From NCBI RefSeq assembly GCF_030403745.1, contig NZ_JAQMWP010000027.1, positions 48,088-112,087 on the forward strand: a DNA stretch of 64,000 nt, given 5' to 3'. The notes under the pieces are model-generated. The model was not told where the DNA came from. It ran no database searches and worked only from the letters and a program-made list of their open reading frames with translations. The position numbers and the translations under genes were made by a program. This DNA is from Streptomyces sp. S.PB5. Lineage in GTDB: Bacteria; Actinomycetota; Actinomycetes; Streptomycetales; Streptomycetaceae. This document shows, one piece after another, positions 41,670 to 52,134 of this stretch. The stretch's first letter is position 1; each line of letters opens with the position of its first letter.

Positions 41670-42185
41670 TCAGTCGCCCAGCCCGACCAGATTCGGGATC
41701 TCCTGCGTGGCGAACCACAGCAGCTCATGGTCCTCGGCCCCGTCCACCACGAACTGCGCGTCGTCGTCCCCGCCGTCCGCCGCGTCCAGCGCCTCCGCCG
41801 CCGCGGTGACATCCGCCTCGGCGTCACCTGCGTCGACGTGCACCGCGGCCGCCTTGGCCAGCGGCACCACCCCGTCGACCCGGACCTCACCGAGCGCCGC
41901 AGGGTCGAGCCCGCGGTCGGGATCGGCGTGCGCCGCACGGTCGGGCACATCGACGGCGACCACGACCCGGCGCCGCACCGCCTCGGCATCGGCTGCCAGC
42001 ATCCGCAGGGAGGCGAGCGCGGCCCGGTTCAGCGCGGCGTACTCCAGCTCCTCGATGTCGTCGGAGAGGTACCACTCGCGCAACGCGGGCGTCACGGCGT
42101 AGGCGAGGAGCGGTCCGGAACCCAGCTCACCCGTCTTGTACGCCTCGGCGAGACCGGAGAGGGTCAGGGGGACGTAGACGCGCAT
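41670..42185 (-). CDS. Conserved actinobacterial protein (DUF6912-like)
   Basis: The 171-residue soluble protein begins MRVYVPLTLSGLAEAYKTGELG, with AYAVTPALREWYLSDDIEELEYAAL, and ends in AEDHELLWFATQEIPNLVGLGD. I recognise this as a conserved family of unknown function in Streptomyces and relatives. It is acidic, with a long Ala/Asp-rich middle. No catalytic motif stands out. The ATG was chosen because homologous sequence begins there; the open frame upstream is non-coding in character. It is divergent from the Rv3235-like gene. Confidence 0.8.
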   Translation of the reverse strand: MRVYVPLTLSGLAEAYKTGELGSGPLLAYAVTPALREWYLSDDIEELEYAALNRAALASLRMLAADAEAVRRRVVVAVDVPDRAAHADPDRGLDPAALGEVRVDGVVPLAKAAAVHVDAGDAEADVTAAAEALDAADGGDDDAQFVVDGAEDHELLWFATQEIPNLVGLGD

Positions 42186-42505
42186 GGGCTGCCGCTTTCG
42201 TGGTCGGAACGGAGGGCTCAGGGCCTCGCAGACCCCGCCCGGAGCGCCTTCAGGATACGTGCGGGCGTCCCCTTTCGAGTCCCCGTCAGCGGGCCCGGAG
42301 CCGTCCACCCCCGTACGGAAACTCACCCTGCGGGCCCCCGTGGCCTTGGGCTCCTTCCCTCGCCCCTCACCCGGATAAGTGAACATTCCGGCCCCTCGCC
42401 ACGGGCCGCCGCTTCCTTGCCGCTGCCGCCCAGGACCCCGTACAAGATCCCCATCCAAGAAAGTTACTGCCCGGTATAAACCTGGGCGCATCGAACGGGG
42501 ACCCC
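42186..42505. other. Divergent intergenic region
   Basis: This 320-bp gap lies between the DUF6912-like gene and the Rv3235-like gene. A TATAAA hexamer at about 42475 (GCCCGGTATAAACC) lies 30 bp before the latter's start, possibly a -10 element. No -35 match, RNA gene or further open frame of interest was seen. Confidence 0.5.
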
Positions 42506-43294
42506 ATGAACAAGGTCATGACCAGGGCACAGCACCGTCCCGGCACCCGCCCGCCGGCCCGTCGCGACCCCCGCCGCCCCGGCGCCACCCCGCCCCGCAC
42601 CCCGTCCGGAGGAACGCCCCGCACGGCCACCCCAGAGGGCCGCCCACCCGCGTCCCCGCCCCGCACGAACACCTCCCCCACCGACAACCGCCCACCGACA
42701 CCTTCCGCCCGCACGGCCACCGGATCGGTCCACACAGGCGGCCCGACCACCGGATCGGTCCGCACAAGCCGCACATCCGCCGGTTCGCCCTCTGCCACCC
42801 GCACACCTTCCGGCTCAGCCCCTGCGGGCCGCACCACCGCCGACGCGATCCCCGCAGCCGGCAGGCCCGCCCCGGCGACTCGCACGACGGCCCCCACAAG
42901 GCCTCTCGACGCCCCCGTCGTCCCCGCCCAGACGCCCCGCAGGCCCGTCCCCCAGCTCAGCCCCACCGACCACTTCGCCGAGCTCCTCCTCGCGGTCCTC
43001 AGCGGCCAGCGCCCCGTCCACTCGATGCTCCGGCACACCGTCGGCCAGGCCTACGACGAACTCGCCGAGCTCGCCGAACGCGGCCCTCTGCGCACCCGCG
43101 GCACCCGCCCCGTCGTCCGCGACATCGGCTACTACGTCCCCCGGGACGGCGCGCTGGAGGCCTTCGCCCGCATCGGCGCCGGCGACCAGCTGCGCGCCAT
43201 GGCCTTCCGCCTGGAACAGGGCCAGGACCTCCGCTGGCGCTGCACAGCGGTGGAGCTGGGCGGCCCCCGCCGCAGCCGCGCGGCCGACGACTGA
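42506..43294 (+). CDS. Rv3235-family protein
   Basis: This 262-residue protein has a long disordered Thr/Pro/Arg-rich N-terminal half. A compact C-terminal domain (about 150-255) carries QLSPTDHFAELLLAVLSGQRPVHSML, AYDELAELAERGPL and EQGQDLRWRCTAVELGG. This domain is typical of the Rv3235 family of actinobacteria, which is encoded near secA in mycobacteria as well. The function is unknown. GGGGA lies eight bases before the ATG. It is convergent with secA across a hairpin. Confidence 0.82.
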   Translation: MNKVMTRAQHRPGTRPPARRDPRRPGATPPRTPSGGTPRTATPEGRPPASPPRTNTSPTDNRPPTPSARTATGSVHTGGPTTGSVRTSRTSAGSPSATRTPSGSAPAGRTTADAIPAAGRPAPATRTTAPTRPLDAPVVPAQTPRRPVPQLSPTDHFAELLLAVLSGQRPVHSMLRHTVGQAYDELAELAERGPLRTRGTRPVVRDIGYYVPRDGALEAFARIGAGDQLRAMAFRLEQGQDLRWRCTAVELGGPRRSRAADD

Positions 43295-43330
43295 CGCAGG
43301 GGCCCGGCAGAGACGTCCACACACACGAAA

Positions 43331-43360
43331 GGGCCGAGCCACCCAAAGGTGGCCCGGCCC
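43331..43360. terminator. Bidirectional terminator between the Rv3235-like gene and secA
   Basis: A 13-bp stem GGGCCGAGCCACC / GGTGGCCCGGCCC with one mismatch and a CAAA loop separates the convergent genes. Confidence 0.8.
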
Positions 43361-43420
43361 TCCGATCCGCTCAATCCGCTCGCTCAGCCGCTCAATCCGC
43401 CACGGCGTCGCAGACGACCG

Positions 43421-46258
<2,838 letters not shown>

Positions 46259-46527
46259 GGGGGTTGGTCTCCTTGCCGGTCGGGCCTGGGACGGTCGGTT
46301 TCCATTTGACTTGGCTGAGCAACGGCCATCGTATGCGAGGACCCGGCCACGCCGGGAGCCTGCCGGTGACGCCGACCGCCCGCTGCTTCAAATCTCCGTC
46401 AAAGGGGACAACGGCCGACCGTCGCGGATGGTGCCGCGTTCCGCAGACGAATTGCGCGAACTGTGATCGCCCGCTCACAGAAAGCAAAATGATGGCGTCC
46501 TCATCGAGCCCCGAGCAGAATCGGCCG

Positions 46528-47127
46528 ATGGAACCCGTCACGCTCACCACCGGCCGCCTGGTTCTGCGCACCGTCGGCCCCGCCGACACCGAAGCCGTGT
46601 ACGCCGCCGCCCAGGACCCCGAGACACAGCGCTGGATCTCCCAGTTCCCCTCGCCCTATCTCCGCGAGCACGCGCGCCAGTTCACGGAACAATTCGCCCC
46701 CGACGGCTGGGCCGACGACTCCATGTTCACCTTCGGCGTCTTCCTCCCCTCCGGCGAACTCACCGGCATGCTCGGCATCACCATGCGCTCCCTCGGCGTA
46801 GCCGAAATCGGCTTCTGGGCGACGAAGGAACACCGCGGCAACGGCTACATCACCGAAGCCACCACCACAGCCACCCGCTGGGCCTTCACCGCCCTGTCCG
46901 TGGACCGCATCGAATGGCGCGCGGAAGTCGGCAACACCCCCTCCCGCGCGGTGGCAGAACGCGCCGGCTTCACCATCGAGGGCACGCTGCGCTCCGCGAT
47001 CAACAACAAGGGCGTACGCCGTGACTGCTGGGTGGGCTCCCTCCTCCCCTCAGACCTGGCCCTACCCTCGACGGCCCCCTATTTGCCGGCCCCTCCCCAA
47101 CCACCACACCCCACCCAGCCCACCTGA
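46528..47127 (+). CDS. GNAT-family N-acetyltransferase (RimJ/RimL type)
   Basis: The 199-residue protein has the RimJ-like fold: TTGRLVLRTVGPADTEAVYAA, GMLGITMRSLGVAEIGFWATKEHRGNGYITEA (acetyl-CoA loop HRGNG) and VGNTPSRAVAERAGFTIEGTLR. The start MEPVTLTTGRL fits the family; two earlier ATG codons at 46489-46494 are possible. The C-terminal 25 residues are a Pro/His tail that runs into low-complexity sequence. The acceptor is unknown; relatives modify ribosomal proteins or antibiotics. It is divergent from secA. The following 284 bp (47128-47411) are C/A-rich low-complexity repeats (CCACCTGA, TGCCCAGC) with no gene. Confidence 0.87.
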   Translation: MEPVTLTTGRLVLRTVGPADTEAVYAAAQDPETQRWISQFPSPYLREHARQFTEQFAPDGWADDSMFTFGVFLPSGELTGMLGITMRSLGVAEIGFWATKEHRGNGYITEATTTATRWAFTALSVDRIEWRAEVGNTPSRAVAERAGFTIEGTLRSAINNKGVRRDCWVGSLLPSDLALPSTAPYLPAPPQPPHPTQPT

Positions 47128-47411
47128 CCCACCTGAGCTGCGGGTCCACCCAGCCTGTCTGGCCTGGTTGCCCAGCCCAGCTTGCCCAGCTTGGCCAGCC
47201 CGCGTAACCCGCCCAACCGGCATAACCTGCGGGCATTCGTGCCGCCTAGGGCGGCACGGGTGGGCGCAGGCGGCACCCCGTAAGCGCCGGGCCGCGCGAC
47301 CCACCCCCACCCACCGCAACTCATCCCACCCCGCCCCACCCCAACCCCACCGCACACACAAACCCCCAGCTCATCCCCCACTGTCAGTCCCACCTCCTAT
47401 CGTGCGGAGAC

Positions 47412-48605
47412 ATGACGACCCCGCGCCCCACCGCAGAACTCTCCGCAGACGAGGCCCGCCGCATCGCCCTCCGCGCCCAGGGCTTCCTCGGCACCCCCAA
47501 CCGCAAGGCCGGCGTCCGCGGCACCCTCCGCCACCTAGGCGCGGTCCAACTCGACACCATCTCGGTCCTCGCCCGCTCCCACGAACTCATCCCGTACGCC
47601 CGCCTGGGCGCAGTGGGCCGCAAAGCAGTCGAGAGCGCCTACTGGACCACCGCCCCCCTTGGCTCGCCCACGCCACGACCCCACGCCTTCGAGTACTGGT
47701 CCCACGCCGCCTGCATCCTCCCCATCGAGGAATGGCCCCACTTCGCCTTCCGCCGCCGCGCCTACCGAAACCGCCCGCACTGGAACCACCCCCTCCCGGA
47801 CGGCACCTACGACCAGGTCATCAAGCAGCTCCGCACCGAAGGCCCCCTCACCGCGACAGAGTTGGGCGGCGCGAAGAAGACCAGCGAATGGTGGGACTGG
47901 TCCGGCACAAAGGTCGCCGTCGAGCGCGCGCTCATGTACGGCGAGGTGGTCTGCGTGGAACGCCGCGGCTGGAAGCGCGTGTACGACCTGGCGGAGCGCG
48001 CCGTACCGCAGGACCTCCTGCACGACGACCTGGACGACACCGAGTGCCTGCGCCGCCTCGTCAACCTGGCCGGCCGGTCCCTGGGCGTCGGCACGCGCGC
48101 GGACATCGCCGACTACCACCGCCTCAAGGCCGAACAGGTAGACGCCGTGATCGACGACTCCGGCCTGGTCCCGGTCACGGTCGAGGGCTGGGGAAAGCCG
48201 GCCTGGGCCGACCCCGCCGCCCTCGACACCCCGCCGCGCGGCCGCCACCGTACGACCCTGCTGTCCCCGTTCGACTCCCTGATCTGGGAACGCGCGCGTA
48301 CGGAGCGGATCTTCGGCTTCACCCACCGCCTGGAGGCATACGTCCCCAAGCCGAAGCGGATCCACGGCTACTTCGCCATGCCGGTCCTGGCCGGCGGCCA
48401 CCTCGTCGGCCGGGTCGACCCCGCGCGCGAGGGTGGCACCCTGATCGCCCGGCAGGTCACCCTGGACGGCCCGAAGGCGGTCCCGGCGGTGGCACAGGCC
48501 CTGGTCGAGGCGGCGAGCTGGGTGAACTGCACGGACGTACGCGTGGAAAGGGTGGACGCACCCGAGCTGCGCGCACCCCTCGTGAAGGCCCTAACGGATC
48601 TCTAG
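47412..48605 (+). CDS. AlkX/YcaQ-type DNA glycosylase (winged-helix, HTH_42 superfamily)
   Basis: The 397-residue protein belongs to the winged-helix family that includes E. coli YcaQ (AlkX), which unhooks interstrand crosslinks, and AlkZ of azinomycin producers. The catalytic QxD motif is seen as Gln46-Leu47-Asp48 in HLGAVQLDTISVLARSH. Further family parts are RPHAFEYWSHAACILP, GALTATEL-like LTATELGGAKK, and RTTLLSPFDSLIWERARTERIFGF. QxD suits a general crosslink repair enzyme; AlkZ resistance proteins have QxQ. Its last 15 bp overlap, tail to tail, the end of the response-regulator gene. Confidence 0.87.
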   Translation: MTTPRPTAELSADEARRIALRAQGFLGTPNRKAGVRGTLRHLGAVQLDTISVLARSHELIPYARLGAVGRKAVESAYWTTAPLGSPTPRPHAFEYWSHAACILPIEEWPHFAFRRRAYRNRPHWNHPLPDGTYDQVIKQLRTEGPLTATELGGAKKTSEWWDWSGTKVAVERALMYGEVVCVERRGWKRVYDLAERAVPQDLLHDDLDDTECLRRLVNLAGRSLGVGTRADIADYHRLKAEQVDAVIDDSGLVPVTVEGWGKPAWADPAALDTPPRGRHRTTLLSPFDSLIWERARTERIFGFTHRLEAYVPKPKRIHGYFAMPVLAGGHLVGRVDPAREGGTLIARQVTLDGPKAVPAVAQALVEAASWVNCTDVRVERVDAPELRAPLVKALTDL

Positions 48606-49337
48606 GATCTTCTCGCGCATCGCGTAGACGACGGCCTCCATCCTGGAGTGCAGCTGCAGCTTCTCCAGGATGTTGCGCACATGGTTCTTCACGGTGTTCT
48701 CCGAGATGAACAACTCCTTGGCGATATCCCGGTTGTTCATTCCGGTGGCGACGAGTTTGAGAACCTCCAGCTCCCGGTCCGTCAGCCGCGGCGCGGGCAC
48801 CAGTCGGCGCTCATCGGTGCGCTGGATCATCGACTTGAACTCGGTGAGGAGTTTCGACGCCATGGAGGGGCTGATCTGCGACTGCCCGTCGGCCACCGCC
48901 CGAATGGCGGTGGCCACCTCGTCCGTGGAGATCTCCTTGAGGAGATAACCGGTCGCACCCGCCTTGATCGCGTCGTAGAGGTCGGCCTCTTCATCGCTGA
49001 TCGTCAGCATGATGATCTTCGCGCTGGGCGCGACCTCCTTGATGGAGGTGCACGCCTCGATACCGCCCCGCTTGGGCATCCGCACGTCCATCAGGACGAT
49101 GTCGGGCAGCAGGTCGGCGGCCTTGTCGACGGCCTCGGCGCCGTCGCCCGCCTCGCCCACGACCTGGATGTCCTCCTCGGCCGCGAGCACGATCTCAAGT
49201 CCCCGACGGAAGAGGGCGTGGTCGTCCACGACCAGGACACGGATCGGCTCCTTGCGTGGTGAGCCCGCGTCCGGCCGCATGCCGGCGGCGCCGTCGTCGG
49301 CGTCCCCGTCATGCATCGGTCCGAAGCTGTCCGCCAT
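48591..49337 (-). CDS. NarL/FixJ-type response regulator (LuxR HTH), orphan
   Basis: The 248-residue regulator has a receiver with phosphoacceptor Asp84 (DIVLMDVRMPKRGG), acidic pair Asp38-Asp39, Thr in IIMLTIS and Lys in YLLKEIS. A LuxR/GerE helix-turn-helix follows (LTDRELEVLKLVATGMNNRDIAKELFISENTVKNHV). The first 30 residues are an acidic extension. The ATG was chosen because GGGGAGGAACG stands directly before it; the open frame continues upstream without a good site. No histidine kinase is adjacent. It is on the same strand as hpf, which lies upstream beyond a terminator. Confidence 0.94.
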   Translation of the reverse strand: MADSFGPMHDGDADDGAAGMRPDAGSPRKEPIRVLVVDDHALFRRGLEIVLAAEEDIQVVGEAGDGAEAVDKAADLLPDIVLMDVRMPKRGGIEACTSIKEVAPSAKIIMLTISDEEADLYDAIKAGATGYLLKEISTDEVATAIRAVADGQSQISPSMASKLLTEFKSMIQRTDERRLVPAPRLTDRELEVLKLVATGMNNRDIAKELFISENTVKNHVRNILEKLQLHSRMEAVVYAMREKILEIR

Positions 49338-49477
49338 CGTTCCTCCCCCTGAAGGCTGTGGCTGGTCCTGTGCCATCGCCAACCCAAGGCAACGGCCCAC
49401 CGGTTGGGCCGGTGCGGCCATGATTTCATGCCCGGACGACACCGCGGTGACAGAGCGGGGCTCGAAGTGGTCGCACA

Positions 49478-49518
49478 CCGGTGCCCCTGGGGGCGCACAC
49501 GCGCTCCAGGGGCACCGG
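49478..49518 (-). terminator. Terminator of hpf
   Basis: A long stem CCGGTGCCCCTGG / CCAGGGGCACCGG extended by GCGC/GCGC around an ACAC loop lies 22 bp after the hpf stop codon, separating it from the response-regulator gene. Confidence 0.85.
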
Positions 49519-49539
49519 CTCAGCCGTCAGCCGGGCGGG

Positions 49540-50232
49540 TCAGCCGCCCAGCGTGCCGCCGGCCGCGGGAGGTTGCGCCTGGGCGACCATCGGGTCGGTG
49601 CTCAGGTGGATGACGCCGTAGTCGTAGGCGTGTCGCCGGTAGACGACACTCGGTTCCTTGGTCTCGGAGTCGACGAACAGATAGAAGTCGTGCCCGACCA
49701 GCTCCATCTCGTAAAGAGCCTGGTCGAGGGTCATCGGGGAGGCGACGTGGGTCTTCTCGCGGACGATGAGGGGGCCTTCGCCCTTCACTTCCAGCGAGCC
49801 GATCTTCTTGGTGGGGACGCCGTCCGGCTCTTCCTCATGGACGGGGTGGCCGTTGCCGTTGAGTGTCGCCGCGCCCGGAACGTGGTCGGGGACCTCGGCC
49901 GCCGTGAGTCGGCGGGAGCCACGACGGGAGTATCGCTTGTCGTGCTGCTTGCGCAGCCGTGCATCCAGCTTTTCCGCCGCCAGGTCGAGCGCCGCGTACG
50001 GATCGCTTGCCGCCGCCTCCGCCCGGATCACCGGACCGCGGGAGCGGAGCGTGATCTCCACTCGGTCACAGCGGTCGGCCTGTCGGGGGTTCGGCTCCTT
50101 GGACACCTCGACGTCGAGGCTGATCACCTTGCCGTCGAGCTTCTGGATCTTCTCCAGCTTCAGCTTCTCGGCCACGTGCTTGCGGAACCGCTCGGGCACC
50201 TCGGTCTTGCGGCCCTTGACGACGATGTCCAC
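49540..50232 (-). CDS. hpf: Long-form ribosome hibernation promoting factor (HPF/RaiA)
   Basis: HPF binds the small subunit decoding region and, in its long form, joins two ribosomes into inactive 100S particles. The 230-residue protein begins at GTG with GGAG eight bases before. The N-terminal domain (DIVVKGRKTEVPERFRKHVAEKLKL ... SDPYAALDLAAEKLDARL) is followed by a linker. The dimerisation domain (about 165-225) reads VASPMTLDQALYEMELVGHDFYLFVD and VYRRHAYDYGVIHL. It is alone in its unit: long leader upstream, strong terminator downstream. Confidence 0.95.
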   Translation of the reverse strand: MDIVVKGRKTEVPERFRKHVAEKLKLEKIQKLDGKVISLDVEVSKEPNPRQADRCDRVEITLRSRGPVIRAEAAASDPYAALDLAAEKLDARLRKQHDKRYSRRGSRRLTAAEVPDHVPGAATLNGNGHPVHEEEPDGVPTKKIGSLEVKGEGPLIVREKTHVASPMTLDQALYEMELVGHDFYLFVDSETKEPSVVYRRHAYDYGVIHLSTDPMVAQAQPPAAGGTLGG

Positions 50233-50542
50233 GCAGAACTCCGTTCCCGGATCGCCCCGCTTCGCTGCGGAGCATCTCCCTTTTGCACCAGGCTCCGGTG
50301 AGCCCCGGAACCTCGGACTCGGTGACTTCCACCTCCTCCCCCGCGGGCAAGATCTCCACTCCACCGAGCCGGGTGATTGTGAAAAACCCGCGGCACGGCA
50401 ATCGGATATGAGAGGTGTGGCCTGCGCCTTTCCTCACAACCGAACATATCTCGCCCGGACGGATGTCGTCACCCTCTACCGCGGCGTACCTCCGTTCAGG
50501 TGAATTGGTCCTCTCATTACCTGCAACGATGCAAGTTCAGAG
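50233..50542. other. Leader/promoter region of hpf
   Basis: This 310-bp gap separates comF from hpf, both on the minus strand. About 220 bp upstream of the hpf start, on the minus strand, GTGACG and TATGTT are spaced 18 bp, a possible promoter that would give a long leader. No small gene or riboswitch was recognised. Confidence 0.4.
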
Positions 50543-51922
50543 TCAGTTCCGGTTTATTTCGAAAGAATCCGGCGCCGCCGCGACCACGGCCGCGCAGATG
50601 ACGTCACGGGGGCGCGATCCGCCCGCCATTCCCGGCCCACCACCCATGCTGGCCTCCGCTGGTCCGCTCACCGGTTCCCCCATGCCTTCCCGAGCCGCGG
50701 CCCCGTACACAGCCGTTGCGCCCCGGCCGTACACATCCGGCCCAGCGCCCCTGCGTCCCACCCGCGCCCCCTCCATCGCCACGCGCACCGCACGCGCCGC
50801 CTCCGCCAGAGACGCGCCCGTGGTCATCAGGTCATCGACGAGCACCACCGGCCCGCCCAGAAGCAGCCGCGCCCCACCGGGGACCACGCCGAGCGCACCC
50901 GCGAGATTCTCCAGCCGGGCCTGGAAGTTGAGGCCGGCCTGGTCGACCACGCCCCGCCGCTGCCGCAGCACACCGACCACCCGAGCCGGCACCCCACTCC
51001 GACGCAGCTCCCCCGCAGCCGCAAGCGCGATCCGCCGTGCCGGATCATGCCCCCGCGCCGCCACAGTCCGCCGCGCGGACGGAACAGGCACGAGCAGCAC
51101 GGTCGCGTCCCAGCCCTCCGGGAGGCCTCCCCAGCCTCGACCTGCCGCCCCCGTCCCCGTCCCCGTAGAACCACAGTCCCGCCCTCCCGAGGCCTCCACC
51201 ACGCCTGGCGCAGCCCTCACCCCCGGGCCGTCGCCACGCCCCATGACGACGCCCTGCGGCCCCCAGCCGCCAGTTCCGGCCAGACCACCCGCCCGACCCG
51301 CCCCAGAGCCCGCCGAACCCCAGCCCCCGGCCCTCGCCGGCCCCTCGCCCCATCCAGCTCCGGACCCCCCGGCCTCCCCCGCTCCCCAGCCACCACTCCG
51401 GGTCACACCTCCGGCCACGCCCTCGTACACCGCCGACTCCCCGCCGGACCGCCCGGAACCCGGCCCCCGCCCCCGCTCAGCCCACGGAGAACCCACGCCG
51501 GACCCCACCGCCCCCTCGGCACTCCCAAGCCCGGCCGCCCCCTCAGCACCCCCACGCTCAGCCGCCCTCTCGGCAGCCCCAGGCGCCACACCGCAGCCGC
51601 CCGCCAAGCCCCAGGGCCCGACCCCGGCCTCCCACAACCCCGCCCGTACAGCCCCCGCCAGTGCCGCACCCAGCGGCGCCGCCAGGGCCAGCGCACCGCG
51701 TTCCTTGTGGGCCAGCAGCACGGCCCGCACCTCATCGGCGTACCGAGCCGCCGCATGCACCGCCGGCAGCCCTGTCGGCTCCGGCTCCGGTCGCACCCGG
51801 CACGGCGCGCTCCCGCTCAGGACGGCACGGCACTCAGGGCAGAGCACCGTGCGAGGCATCCCGCAGCCTCCGCACTCGGCCGGCAGCACCAGATCGGTGA
51901 GGTCCTGCCACCACCCCCGCAT
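50543..51922 (-). CDS. ComF-like phosphoribosyltransferase with large Gly/Ala insertion
   Basis: The 459-residue protein is about twice the usual ComF length. The N-terminus carries the zinc ribbon CGGCGMPRTVLCPEC and the ComF segment YADEVRAVLLAHKERGALAL. The C-terminus has VPVPSARRTVAARGHDP, RQRRGVVDQAGLNFQARLENL and the PRPP loop VVLVDDLMTTGAS. Between them, at about residues 100-268, is a low-complexity Gly/Ala/Ser/Glu insert without recognised domain. The inserted DNA has no stop codon. ComF proteins aid DNA uptake or repair in other bacteria; the role in Streptomyces is not established. The ATG at MRGWWQDL was chosen over a GTG three codons earlier. Confidence 0.85.
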   Translation of the reverse strand: MRGWWQDLTDLVLPAECGGCGMPRTVLCPECRAVLSGSAPCRVRPEPEPTGLPAVHAAARYADEVRAVLLAHKERGALALAAPLGAALAGAVRAGLWEAGVGPWGLAGGCGVAPGAAERAAERGGAEGAAGLGSAEGAVGSGVGSPWAERGRGPGSGRSGGESAVYEGVAGGVTRSGGWGAGEAGGSGAGWGEGPARAGGWGSAGSGAGRAGGLAGTGGWGPQGVVMGRGDGPGVRAAPGVVEASGGRDCGSTGTGTGAAGRGWGGLPEGWDATVLLVPVPSARRTVAARGHDPARRIALAAAGELRRSGVPARVVGVLRQRRGVVDQAGLNFQARLENLAGALGVVPGGARLLLGGPVVLVDDLMTTGASLAEAARAVRVAMEGARVGRRGAGPDVYGRGATAVYGAAAREGMGEPVSGPAEASMGGGPGMAGGSRPRDVICAAVVAAAPDSFEINRN

Positions 51923-52134
51923 ACCCACCACTGTGCCAACGCCCGAGCCACCCGGCCACCCCTGTGGACAACCAGCCTGTGGACAACTCCGCAGCGGCCG
52001 CAGACAGCACCGGAAGCCCCGTCAGAAGGCCTCCCGCGCCCGGCCGTCCAGCGCGTCCACACGCCTGGTGGACGCCGTCTCGGAACCGCCCGCCAGGCCT
52101 GACGGCTCCCGCCACGCCCGACCGCCCGTCGCCT

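Noticed and set aside
47128..47411. C/A-rich stretch with CCACCTGA and TGCCCAGC units as a CRISPR or regular repeat array
   Set aside because: Units are irregular in length and spacing and look like low-complexity drift after the GNAT gene.
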